Source: Leisingera caerulea DSM 24564
GTDB lineage: Bacteria; Pseudomonadota; Alphaproteobacteria; Rhodobacterales; Rhodobacteraceae
Assembly (NCBI RefSeq): GCF_000473325.1
Contig: NZ_KI421513.1
Location: 294,217-358,216 of the forward strand
Direction: 5' to 3'
Length of the DNA: 64,000 nt
The stretch's first letter is position 1. The number at the start of each line of letters is the position of its first letter. The position numbers and the translations under genes are program-made. Under the pieces are notes generated by a model that was not told the DNA's origin, made no database searches, and saw nothing but the letters and a program-made list of their open reading frames with translations. Shown here piece by piece: positions 9,007 through 17,181 of this stretch.

Positions 9007-9732
9007 ATGTTTGATAAGGGCCGCCACCACCGGGCCAAGATCGGCTTTGTCCTGCTGGCCACGGAACAAACGATTGAGGACGACATGTTCCTCCTGCGCC
9101 CCGACGGGGTTGGAGTGCATTTCGCCCGCGCCTGGATCGGGGACAGCATCACGGTCGACAGCCTCAGCCGCCATGCCGGGGATCTGGCCCGCGCTGCCTC
9201 AACGCTGCTGCCGGATGGCAGCCTGGATGTGATCTGCTACGGCTGCACTTCCGGCAGCCTGGTTATCGGAGAAGACCGGGTTGCTGAGGAATTGAACAAG
9301 GGCGCGCCGCAGGCCAAGGCCACCAGCCTGATAACCGCCGTCCTGGAGGCCCTGCGCGCTGTCGGCGCCAAACGGGTTGCGGTTGCCACGCCCTACCTGG
9401 ACGAGATCAACGATCAGGAAGTCCAGTACCTGAAACAGGCAGGATTTCAGGTGACGCAGATCCAGGGGCTTCAGCTGGAGAGGGACAGCGACATGGTCCG
9501 CGTCAACCCTAAGTATCTGGCCGAGTTTGCCAAGGAGGCAGACACGCCAGACAGCGATGCGTTGTTCATCAGCTGCGGTGCATTGCGGTCATTGGAGATC
9601 GCCGACCAACTGGAGCAGCGCCTGGGCAAGCCGGTGATCTGCTCCAACCAGGCGATGATATGGCACGTTCTGCGACTGGCCGGCATCCAGGACCGCATTT
9701 CCGGGTACGGCCGACTGTTGCGGGATCACTGA
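9007..9732 (+). CDS. Aspartate/glutamate racemase-superfamily protein (maleate isomerase / EutA-like)
   Basis: A 241-residue enzyme of the superfamily that uses two cysteines across a pseudo-symmetric active site. The two Cys are visible: Cys80 in ICYGCTSGSLV and Cys190 in LFISCGALRSLE. The KRVAVATPYLDEIND stretch is also typical of maleate cis-trans isomerase, arylmalonate decarboxylase and EutA proteins. The ATG at 9007 follows a GGAGAG ribosome site and is preferred over an in-frame start 36 bases upstream. It diverges from the TRAP operon and precedes the GntR gene, so it likely acts on the same imported compound. EutA-like proteins also occur in ectoine-use operons, but eutB and eutC are absent here. 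Confidence 0.8.
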   Translation: MFDKGRHHRAKIGFVLLATEQTIEDDMFLLRPDGVGVHFARAWIGDSITVDSLSRHAGDLARAASTLLPDGSLDVICYGCTSGSLVIGEDRVAEELNKGAPQAKATSLITAVLEALRAVGAKRVAVATPYLDEINDQEVQYLKQAGFQVTQIQGLQLERDSDMVRVNPKYLAEFAKEADTPDSDALFISCGALRSLEIADQLEQRLGKPVICSNQAMIWHVLRLAGIQDRISGYGRLLRDH

Positions 9733-9807
9733 ATTTATGTCCTTCTGCGCCGCAGGCTGCCTTGGTATGACACCAGCAACCGCAGCTGCGCAGAAAGGGA
9801 AGATTGC

Positions 9808-10512
9808 TTGGCATCTGGTGAGACATCTATGACCCCTCCCGGATGGGGCGGCCGCAAACCGGGTGTTGAGGATATTCAGCACCTGATCCTGAAACGGATT
9901 TGCTTTCTGGACTACACGCCCGGCGACCGGTTGAAAGAGGCGGAACTGGCTGACGAATTCGGCGTCAGCCGCACGCCTGTCCGCGACGCCATTAGCCGGA
10001 TCAACCACCTGGGGCTGGTGGAAACCATCAACGGTGTCGGTAATGTGGTCATGGAACTGCCGCGGGAGAAGATCACACACGTTTATGACATGCGCCTGCA
10101 TCTGGCGGGATTGATCGGGGCAACAGCACCTGCGCAAATCGAGGGGAGCCATCTCGAGCGCGCCCGCGGTCTGCTGGCCCAGGCGCATCAGCTCAGCGGG
10201 AAAGTCGATTCACGGCAGTATGTCGTCGTGAATGATCAGCTCAACACTCTTATCAGCGATTTGATCGGAAACTCAGTCCTGCGCTCGTTCTGGACGCAGG
10301 CCTATTACCAGGCCGCCAGCACGTGGCACAGGGTCGTGGACGGTGCCGGACCGGAAGTTGCCGATGCCCTGGTTGCAGAACTTGTGGACCTCGAAACGGC
10401 TTTGGCTGAGCAGGACATTCAGGCTGTCGGTTTCGTGCAGCGGATCCACATTGGTTACGGGTATGCCCGCATCAAGAAGTACCTGTTCAAGGAAACCATT
10501 GATCAGATCTAA
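9808..10512 (+). CDS. GntR-family regulator with FCD ligand domain
   Basis: The N-terminal winged helix spans about residues 19-80 (EDIQHLILKRICFLDYTPGDRL, then EFGVSRTPVRDAISRI). An all-helical FCD-type domain follows. The gene follows the isomerase-like gene and probably controls the divergent TRAP/hydrolase operon. Two starts are possible. The TTG at 9808 sits behind AAGGGAAGA, and the ATG at 9829 sits behind GGTGAG; the latter would shorten the protein by 7 residues without touching the HTH. Confidence 0.88.
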   Translation: MASGETSMTPPGWGGRKPGVEDIQHLILKRICFLDYTPGDRLKEAELADEFGVSRTPVRDAISRINHLGLVETINGVGNVVMELPREKITHVYDMRLHLAGLIGATAPAQIEGSHLERARGLLAQAHQLSGKVDSRQYVVVNDQLNTLISDLIGNSVLRSFWTQAYYQAASTWHRVVDGAGPEVADALVAELVDLETALAEQDIQAVGFVQRIHIGYGYARIKKYLFKETIDQI

Positions 10513-11232
10513 CGTGTTCGCTCGGTTTAAGACAGGCAGCCAGCCCCTCCGGGAAACGCCAATTTGCCCCAATACACCGGCTTGTTTTGCCCAAACGGTC
10601 AGTTCACTACTAAAGTAAACATGCGTCGAGTTCTTGCTGCCGTGAAGGTCGGGTATTGCGAGACGTGGCTATCAGTTTTGCTGTTGCGGCGAAATTCCGG
10701 TTTCCGCCCCTCCCTGCGGGAGCTGACGAGGGCGAACGGCGGTAGCGGTAGCGGCCGCTTTGGGCTGGGCTTGAGCCGATCACAACTGGCCTGGGGCAGG
10801 CTGGTGCTGGATCCTCGGTGCTGTGCCACCGCATGGCGGCAGAGAGCCCTTTGCGGTCACCGACACCCTGTCTGGGAACTGTATACGCATCAGTCCGGTG
10901 TCAGCCCTAAGCTGACGGTCGAGCCAGGCGCAGCGAACCGAGCCTGCCAGCCTAGAGAAGGCGACCGATGCGGCCCAGAAACCTTGATGCCAGGACATTG
11001 ATTTCAGTCGCATCCTAACAGTCGTTGACAAGCTGTCGCCCTCGCGGGAATGTTCCAACGAGCGCATGCTAGGCATTTTCGCAGCCAATTGGCCTAAAGC
11101 GCCACAAGTGCCTGTATCGCTTGCGGCTCTCCAATAAGGTTGAGGGCCAACGAGGGGCGCATCAGGACCTAGTTCATTTTGACTGAGTGCGCATCAACGA
11201 CCTATGGAAGCCATATTGAATCTGAGATCTAA
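10513..11232. other. 720-base gene-poor stretch, left edge of the accessory island
   Basis: No convincing coding sequence was found on either strand. The open frames here have scrambled, Arg/Cys/Trp-rich composition and no family resemblance. The segment contains GC-rich stretches like those found again near 14100 and 16950, which look like decayed intergenic or mobile-element debris. The last 100 bases become AT-richer towards the HipA-like gene. Confidence 0.5.
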
Positions 11233-12078
11233 ATGAATTGGAAGGTTGTCAGATTCCATAGGCGTGCCACAAGTGGTAGAGCTCGACCTCCAATGGTAAC
11301 GCTAAGCAACCGTTCAGGTATTCTTGTTGAAGCATACCTGAAGTCACCAGCGTTTCATGACAAAAAATCACCTGCCTGCCTAGAGCGCGAGTGGTTTGCC
11401 TCTCATCTGGCACGAGATCTACATCTACCATGTGCCAAAATCGTACCTGTTGAGGTCACCTCGGAACTCATCAGGATGTCTGCTGAAATTTTCGAAGATG
11501 ATGACGCTTTGTCAATGGGGGCAATTCCAATCTCGCAATCGCTACAGAACGGGCCGGACCTACTGATCGGATCGATTTCCTTGGGAACCGGATGGTCTGA
11601 ATGGACGCCAGCAGCACCCGCTTCAATTATTCAATTGAGGACCGCCGCCGAAATCTACTTTTTCGACACTCTCGTCCAGAACTGGGATCGCGTGATACCC
11701 AATCCGAACCTGTTGATAAAAAACAACTTATATGGCATGATAGACCATGAAGAAAGCTTCGTCGAAGCAGCAGGGCTTGAAAAGGAGCGCAACTATTTGC
11801 CCAAACCTTGGATGGAGGATGGTGTGGCCAACCACAGTGGAGAGTTCGAGGAGCATCCGCTCTGGCAAAAAATCAAGAAACGTCGAGCTATTTCATTTGA
11901 TGGAATAGTGCGAAAGTTTAAGCGCTTACCTCAAGAGAGAATTGAAGCGTACTCCTCGGGAGGAGAGTTCGACACTTGGTCCCGCAGCATCGGAGACAAA
12001 ATTTCGGAATATCTCCTTGAGGCAATTGAGAACGCTGAAGTGGTTCAAGAAGCAATTGAGGCCAACCGAAGATCATGA
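11233..12078 (+). CDS. HipA-like kinase-fold protein (HipA_2 family), partner of DUF3037
   Basis: A 281-residue protein with kinase-like landmarks: a Lys in LVEAYLKSP (Lys37), an alpha-C-like Glu in LEREWFASHLA, then FFDTLVQNWDRVIPNPNLLI (Asn150, Asp152, Asn159 of a catalytic loop) and GMIDHEES (Asp171, metal-binding position). This pattern fits the short HipA-like family that is commonly encoded next to DUF3037 proteins, rather than full HipA toxin with its N-terminal subdomain. Its stop overlaps the DUF3037 start by 4 bases. The region is AT-richer than the flanking core genes. No strong ribosome site precedes either the ATG at 11233 or the one at 11293, so the start is uncertain. Function is unknown; phosphorylation of a protein target is an inference. 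Confidence 0.72.
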   Translation: MNWKVVRFHRRATSGRARPPMVTLSNRSGILVEAYLKSPAFHDKKSPACLEREWFASHLARDLHLPCAKIVPVEVTSELIRMSAEIFEDDDALSMGAIPISQSLQNGPDLLIGSISLGTGWSEWTPAAPASIIQLRTAAEIYFFDTLVQNWDRVIPNPNLLIKNNLYGMIDHEESFVEAAGLEKERNYLPKPWMEDGVANHSGEFEEHPLWQKIKKRRAISFDGIVRKFKRLPQERIEAYSSGGEFDTWSRSIGDKISEYLLEAIENAEVVQEAIEANRRS

Positions 12079-12860
12079 ACGAAGTTCACTACACATTCTC
12101 CGTATTGCAGTATCGCCATGATACGTGGGCTGGTGAAGCCCTGAATGTGGGCGTATTATTGGTGGCTCAGGACGTTAAGTTTTTGGGGATGAAAGTAGCT
12201 GCGACTGACGCACGGATCGAGAAGGCCTATCCAGACGTGGATGCATTTAGGGTTCGCAAACTGCTGGAAGCAATTGAACTGCGGATCCAATCAATTGCGA
12301 GCCGCACTCAGCGAGGCTTGGTCCCCAAGCATGAGTTGAGTGCTTCAGTGGTTGCGAGCAAATTGCTGCCAGATGATGATAGTTCTTTTCGCTGGCTTGA
12401 AGCAGGAGCTGGAGTGGCGTCTTCACCTAGTGAAGAGCTCGATCTTTTATTTTCAAGGTATGTTGCTCGATGGGACCCACAATCAACAGCCTCCGCAGGC
12501 TTTGAGGACGAACTGCTCAAACTTCGCAATCACAAACTTAGCATTGAGTACAAGTGGATTTTGCGAGCGTTGTATTATCGACAATCATTTCCGAACGCTT
12601 TGCGCGTGGAAGGTCGCCTTGCGATAGAAAGGCGAATGGACTTGCTTGAGCTGGCAGGCCTAGTCGAAAAAACTCCTGAAAGACCTCGACTAACCAGCGA
12701 AGGTGTGCGAGCACTAAAGAAAGCATACGGAGCGAGCAAGCCCCCCTTGATCGACTTCAAACAAGACGCCCGTCTACCAGACAAGGGTGATAGCAAGGAG
12801 TTCATTGTAGGAAGCTCTCTCGCGAGCTCTTTGGCTCGGGAGGTTAGTGGTGGTGAGTAG
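12075..12860 (+). CDS. DUF3037 protein
   Basis: A 261-residue protein whose N-terminus, VHYTFSVLQYRHD followed by GEALNVGVLLV, is the recognisable DUF3037 signature. The remainder is helical and charged, and the C-terminal 60 residues look like a winged-helix-type tail (LLELAGLVEKTPERPRLTSEG). The ATG overlaps the HipA-like stop (ATGA), so the two proteins are made together and probably interact. The retron-type region begins immediately after its stop. Biochemical function is not known for the family. Confidence 0.8.
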   Translation: MNEVHYTFSVLQYRHDTWAGEALNVGVLLVAQDVKFLGMKVAATDARIEKAYPDVDAFRVRKLLEAIELRIQSIASRTQRGLVPKHELSASVVASKLLPDDDSSFRWLEAGAGVASSPSEELDLLFSRYVARWDPQSTASAGFEDELLKLRNHKLSIEYKWILRALYYRQSFPNALRVEGRLAIERRMDLLELAGLVEKTPERPRLTSEGVRALKKAYGASKPPLIDFKQDARLPDKGDSKEFIVGSSLASSLAREVSGGE

Positions 12861-13041
12861 TTTAACACTGCAAGCCGGGATGGCGAGTCGCCATCCATTG
12901 ACCGGACGTACAACAAGCCATTACCGTCACAATTTTCTCGCGGAGCTGCGAAAACTGTGACGGTAATTCGGACAAGTCCTCATTAGGAAAATTTATGCAA
13001 ATATTTCCTATGATTTTCGGTAACTTCCAGAGCTTCCTACT
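12861..13041 (+). ncRNA. Candidate retron ncRNA (msr-msd) upstream of the reverse transcriptase
   Basis: The 181 bases between DUF3037 and the RT gene hold no reading frame but two strong stem-loops. The first (12878-12896) is a perfect 9-base inverted repeat around GGATGGCGA/TCGCCATCC. It lies just after an AAGC whose G at 12874 could be the branching guanosine. The second (12920-12937 paired with 12950-12967) has 17 paired bases with one A-C mismatch and a 12-base loop, the shape expected of an msd hairpin. A third, weaker stem occurs near 12984-13008. Flanking a1/a2 repeats are not clear: the best candidate is AGTAG at 12856-12860 with CTACT at 13037-13041. Location and structure fit retron organisation, but processing is unproven. 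Confidence 0.55.
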
Positions 13042-14073
13042 ATGAACTTCTCTGACTTAAAGATCAAATTTGATGATGGCGTAGAAGATGGTCATAAAGA
13101 TCTTGTTCACCAGTACATTTCTAGGCTTGAAAGCCAGGGCCTTTCGGTAATTTTGTCTCCAGAACATTTTGGACATCTTCTTCAAATTCGATTGGAGCAC
13201 ATCTACGCCATATCCAATTCCCCGCGGCACTTTTACAGAGAGCACCAAGCAAAGAAAAAGGGCGGAGGTACCCGGAAAATATCAGCGCCACTCCCTTTGC
13301 TCCTCTTTATTCAAAGATGGGTTCTAAAGAATATTCTCGAGCCTCAGGCCATCCATCCTGCCGCCAAGGCGTATCTGAAGAAGTCTTCCATAAAGCACAA
13401 TGCACGCTTCCATCGAGGACAGGCGCATCTTTTTAAGAGCGACGTCAAAGACTTCTTCGGCTCCATAAGTAGCGGGTGGGTATATAATCATTTTTTGGGC
13501 CTAGGGTATTCCCGTGCCGTCTCGATGCTTCTAACTGCTATTTGCTGTAAAGAAAACTGCCTTCCTCAAGGAGCCCCAACTAGCGGGTACCTAAGCAATA
13601 TTTACATGACAAATTTCGATCAGGTGGTTTTTTCTCATTGCTTAAAGCGAAAATTTCGCTTTACGCGTTATGCCGATGATATATCCATCTCGGGAAGTGA
13701 AATAAACTTTAAAGAACTGTCTACATTTATCGACCGGGAACTTCGAAATATCGATCTCAAAATGCACACCGGTAAAACTCGACTGATCCGATCGCATCAG
13801 AGGCAAAAGGTCACAGGCGTCGTTGTGAACGAAAAACTCGGGCCAGGGCGAGACTTTATGCGTAAGCTTCGGCAGGAGTATTACTATATTTCAAAGTTTG
13901 GGGTTAACGAGCAAGCGCGGGTTTCCGGGTGGAATAGTTCGACAGCATATCTTAACAATTTCCATGGCCGGGTCACTCACGCCCTCTTCCTCACTGGGCA
14001 TGACGAGAAGCTATCGGAAATAAAAAACGCGGTAGAGAACCTGCTGCAAAGATCTGAGTACATTCTCGGATAA
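13042..14073 (+). CDS. Retron-type reverse transcriptase
   Basis: A 343-residue RNA-directed DNA polymerase. Motifs in order: NARFH at 120-124 (the retron NAxxH motif), FKSDVKDFFGSI with first catalytic Asp134, LPQGAPTSGYLSN at 174-186, RYADDISISG with Asp212/Asp213, KTRLIR at 245-250 and the retron VTG triplet in QKVTGVVVNEKL at 257-259. The thumb follows (DFMRKLRQEYYYISKFG). There is no maturase, CRISPR or Abi domain. The length is typical of stand-alone retron RTs. AT-rich composition and codon use differ from the core genes. The gene follows the HipA-like/DUF3037 pair in the same direction, with the putative ncRNA between. Confidence 0.92.
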   Translation: MNFSDLKIKFDDGVEDGHKDLVHQYISRLESQGLSVILSPEHFGHLLQIRLEHIYAISNSPRHFYREHQAKKKGGGTRKISAPLPLLLFIQRWVLKNILEPQAIHPAAKAYLKKSSIKHNARFHRGQAHLFKSDVKDFFGSISSGWVYNHFLGLGYSRAVSMLLTAICCKENCLPQGAPTSGYLSNIYMTNFDQVVFSHCLKRKFRFTRYADDISISGSEINFKELSTFIDRELRNIDLKMHTGKTRLIRSHQRQKVTGVVVNEKLGPGRDFMRKLRQEYYYISKFGVNEQARVSGWNSSTAYLNNFHGRVTHALFLTGHDEKLSEIKNAVENLLQRSEYILG

Positions 14074-14479
14074 ACACCTGTACAATTAAAGTAGATCCGC
14101 TCCCTGCGCTTGGCGGACTTCCGAGGGCAGCTCGACCGAGGTCCGCTTTCTGCGCGAAGCGACGGCGCGGGAAGCACAGGCTGCACCTGCAGCGAATGAC
14201 CGCAAGGTCCCGCACTGTGTGAGTTCACCGGCTCCAGAACCTCGCGGCCGCAGCGTACGGCAGAAACGGCGGGCTGCACCGCAGCACAAAACCTCGGCTG
14301 GCTACGTCACACGGCCGAGTTTGCAAAGGGCGCTATCTGCGCAACGCACTAAATCGCTCCGCGATAGGGGCTCTGCGTGGCAGGCGTTGGGCTGAAGCGG
14401 TATTTGTTTCGCGGTTTAGGAGGTCGGGTGTGTGCTGTTGGCCGAGGTGATTTTGCCTCGGTTGATAGAGGGTTTTCCC
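14074..14479. other. Gene-poor stretch between the retron RT and the IS91-type unit
   Basis: GC content jumps back up within 30 bases of the RT stop. No reading frame here resembles a protein. The stretch probably contains the left (ter) end of the IS91-type unit, somewhere in the last 130 bases, but I could not place it. A ribosome site (AGAGGG) for the recombinase lies at its right edge. Confidence 0.45.
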
Positions 14480-15385
14480 ATGACCAATCAGCACCCTGCA
14501 CCGGCGACACCCCTTCGGGCGCGCATGATCGCGGATATGTCCGCACGCAATCTCGGACCTGCGTCGCAGACCAGCCACCTGCGGGCCTGCAAGCGGTTTG
14601 CCTCCTGGCTCGGGCGATCTCCGGAGACAGCTTCACCGGATGACGTGAAGCATTTCCAGCTGCATCTGATCGAGAGCGGGACCAGTATCTGCACCCGCAA
14701 CCAGACCATGACCGGGCTGAAGTTCCTGTTCCGGGTCACCCTGCGCCGGCATGACCTTGCGGCCGAAGTGTTCCACCTCAAAAAGCCCGTGAAGGTTCCC
14801 CTCGTGCTGAGCCGCAACGAGGTCAGGCGCATTCTCGCCATGGCCCCCGGCCTGAAAGCGCGTGTTATGCTGTCACTCGCCTATGGATGCGGCCTGCGGG
14901 CAAGCGAGGTCGTCCGGCTGAAGGTCGGCGACATCGACGGGGAACAGAACATTATCCGCATTGTGCAGTCGAAGGGACGCAAGGACCGCAACGTGATGCT
15001 GCCCGTTGATATTCTGAGCCTGTTGCGAGTCTGGTGGACCGAACGCCCGACCGTCAACGACAGGGGGGTGTCCGGGCCTGATCGCGCGCTCTTTCCCGGC
15101 TATTGCGGGCGGCATCTTTCGGCCAGACAGATCTCGCGGCTGTTCAAGCAGGCAGTGCTGGCCGCCGGGATCACCAAGCCGGTCACTCTGCACACCTTGC
15201 GTCACAGCTTCGCGACGCACCTGCTGGAACGCGGCGTGGATATCCGGATCATTCAGGCGCTGCTCGGGCATGCCAAACTCACCACGACGGCGCACTATGC
15301 CAGCGTTGCCACCGGCATGATCTCGGCGGTGGAGAGCCCGCTGGACGGCCTGACCGCGGCGAAGCGCAGGAAAGGCGCCTCATAG
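14480..15385 (+). CDS. Tyrosine recombinase of the IS91-type element
   Basis: A 301-residue site-specific recombinase. An N-terminal SAM-like core-binding domain (about 1-100) precedes the catalytic domain with the expected residues: Arg in GCGLRASEVVRLK, Lys in QSKGRKDRNVMLP, HTLRHSFATHLLERG (His-x-x-Arg) and the LLGHAKLTTTAHYASV box with His and the Tyr nucleophile. The ATG at 14480 has an AGAGGG ribosome site. Such recombinases regularly accompany IS91-like transposases and may resolve or integrate circular intermediates; that role is inferred from context. Confidence 0.9.
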   Translation: MTNQHPAPATPLRARMIADMSARNLGPASQTSHLRACKRFASWLGRSPETASPDDVKHFQLHLIESGTSICTRNQTMTGLKFLFRVTLRRHDLAAEVFHLKKPVKVPLVLSRNEVRRILAMAPGLKARVMLSLAYGCGLRASEVVRLKVGDIDGEQNIIRIVQSKGRKDRNVMLPVDILSLLRVWWTERPTVNDRGVSGPDRALFPGYCGRHLSARQISRLFKQAVLAAGITKPVTLHTLRHSFATHLLERGVDIRIIQALLGHAKLTTTAHYASVATGMISAVESPLDGLTAAKRRKGAS

Positions 15386-15391
15386 ACTGCG

Positions 15392-16600
15392 TTGTCCCGG
15401 CCGAAGCTGGAGGTTGCGGATATCTTCCGGGTCCATGGTTCTGCCTGGCGGGCGGCCAATGCAGGCCATATCAGCCTCGACCAGTTGAAAGTGATGCACG
15501 CCATCACGCGCTGCCGCACGGCAGCGCTCGGCGGCCATGCCGCGCGGTGTGAAGACTGCGGGCATGAACACATCGCCTATAATTCCTGCCGCAATCGCCA
15601 TTGTCCCAAATGTCAGGCGGGTGCGGCAAAGGTCTGGCTGGCGGCGCGCGAGGCCGAACTGCTGCCCGTGCGGTATTTCCATCTGGTCTTCACCCTACCG
15701 AAGCCGATCGCCGACATCGCGCGCACCAACAAGCGGGAGATCTACAACCTGCTTATGCGGGCGAGCGCGGATACGGTGATCCGGGTCGCCGCCGACCCCA
15801 AGCACCTCGGCGCCCGGGTCGGCATCACGTCCGTGCTGCACACCTGGGGCTCAGCAATGACGCACCACCCGCATGTCCACATGATCGTGCCCGGCGGCGG
15901 CTTGTCTGCGGACGGGGCGCGGTGGATCGACTGCCGCAGGAACTTCTTTTTGTCCGTCCGGGTTCTGTCCCGCCTGTACCGGCGGCTTATTCTGGACGGA
16001 CTTGCCCGGCTGCACGATGCCGGAACGCTTCAGTTCTTCGGCGATCACGCCGAGCTCGTCGATCGCGCGGTCTTCAACGCCTTCCTGCGACCGCTGCGCA
16101 AGATCGACTGGGTCGTCTATGCCAAGGAACCGTTCGCCGGGCCAAAAGCCGTGTTGGCGTACCTATCGCGCTACACGCACAGGATCGCGATCTCAAACAG
16201 CCGACTGATCCGGTTCGATGCACACAGCGTGACATTCAAGGTCAAGGATTACCGCGTCAACGGTCCCGGGAGGCATACCACCATTACCCTGAAGACCGGC
16301 GAGTTCATTCGGCGCTTCCTGATCCATGTCCTGCCCAAGGGGCAGCATCGCATCCGCCACTACGGCTTCTTCCGGAATGGCAACCGTGCGGCCAATATCG
16401 CCAGGATCAGGGAACTGCTCGGGAACGGACAGCCAGGTCCGGATCTCGGGCACGGCGGCACGGCCGGTGACACCGATGCACCCGCCCGCGTCCTCGCGCT
16501 GCCATGCCCCTGCTGTGGCGGGCGGTTGATCATCTCCGAAACCATTGCGCCAGAACGGTACCCCAGAGCGCCGCCAGGAGCAGCGAGGGCCGCTGCATGA
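15392..16600 (+). CDS. IS91-family HUH transposase
   Basis: A 402-residue rolling-circle transposase. An N-terminal zinc-binding module is visible (CEDCGHEHIAYNSC, then CPKCQ). The HUH metal-binding motif lies in THHPHVHMIVPGGG and the tyrosine motif in LAYLSRYTHRIAISNSRL. A C-terminal CPCCGG adds a second cysteine cluster. The TTG start at 15392 follows the recombinase stop by 6 bases; an ATG further in would remove part of the zinc module, so the TTG is preferred. It looks intact and could be active. Confidence 0.92.
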   Translation: MSRPKLEVADIFRVHGSAWRAANAGHISLDQLKVMHAITRCRTAALGGHAARCEDCGHEHIAYNSCRNRHCPKCQAGAAKVWLAAREAELLPVRYFHLVFTLPKPIADIARTNKREIYNLLMRASADTVIRVAADPKHLGARVGITSVLHTWGSAMTHHPHVHMIVPGGGLSADGARWIDCRRNFFLSVRVLSRLYRRLILDGLARLHDAGTLQFFGDHAELVDRAVFNAFLRPLRKIDWVVYAKEPFAGPKAVLAYLSRYTHRIAISNSRLIRFDAHSVTFKVKDYRVNGPGRHTTITLKTGEFIRRFLIHVLPKGQHRIRHYGFFRNGNRAANIARIRELLGNGQPGPDLGHGGTAGDTDAPARVLALPCPCCGGRLIISETIAPERYPRAPPGAARAAA

Positions 16601-17181
16601 CACGCGCGCCAAAGACCGGAAGTCCAATTGCCGCTGCTCACGTTACCGCTTGCGGCCAAGCCGGAATGCCTGCAACCCGGATAGCAGTGGTGCGAAGGTT
16701 GTCGGCCCCCGCAAGACGCGGCGCATGCCCATCAAAGCTCGCAGAATCCGTACCGAAGCTGCCTGCAACGAGCGCGCTTGGGCCAACCTGCAGAGCAATA
16801 ACCAAGGCAATCAACCCCTTCAAATCCCCATAGACCCAGCTGGTCTGCCCAATTCCAACACCGCGATTTCCCGCTTGCGCGCTTCTCCGACGCCAGGCAA
16901 TGCCGCGCATCATTCAAACGTCGCGCGTGGCGTCCGAGAAACCTGCAGCATAGCCGTCGCTCGGTCAACGCCCGAGAAATGACCGCAATCCGCCTAGCTA
17001 GCTTAGGAACAATCTGCCTACGGCTTTTCGTGAAAGTAGACCCAGTATCGGCCAAGCCCAAAATACATGTGCCTGAGTGGCTTCCAAAAGGCTGGGCAAT
17101 GGCTGCATCTTGGCGTCCCGATTGAAAGCCCACTGACAAACTTGTCATTATTGGCAAGCACGACGTGTAGGGAGGCATTGA
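16601..17181. other. 581-base stretch after the transposase, probably with the IS91 ori end
   Basis: No coding sequence could be supported. The region should contain the right (origin) end of the IS91-type unit. The rest resembles the GC-rich debris seen at 10.5-11.2 and 14.1-14.4 kb, including a TGACCGCAA stretch shared with 14198-14210. A good ribosome site (AGGGAGG) precedes the next gene. Confidence 0.45.

Larger units (their letters stand above)
14480..16600 (+). mobile_element. IS91-type rolling-circle element with accessory tyrosine recombinase (minimal extent)
   Basis: Two co-directional genes, a tyrosine recombinase and an HUH transposase, separated by 6 bases form the coding core of a two-gene IS91-family element. 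IS91 elements lack terminal inverted repeats and target duplications, so the true ends cannot be marked by eye. The left end should be in 14300-14480 and the right (ori) end within a few hundred bases after 16600. Confidence 0.8.

Noticed and set aside
10564..11001. Possible 145-residue gene in the gap after the GntR gene
   Set aside because: Composition is scrambled (many Arg, Cys, Trp), there is no ribosome site and no similarity to any family.
12984..13008. AGGAAA...TTTCCT hairpin as the retron msd
   Set aside because: Only six contiguous pairs in AT-rich DNA close to the RT start; the stem at 12920-12967 is far stronger and better placed.
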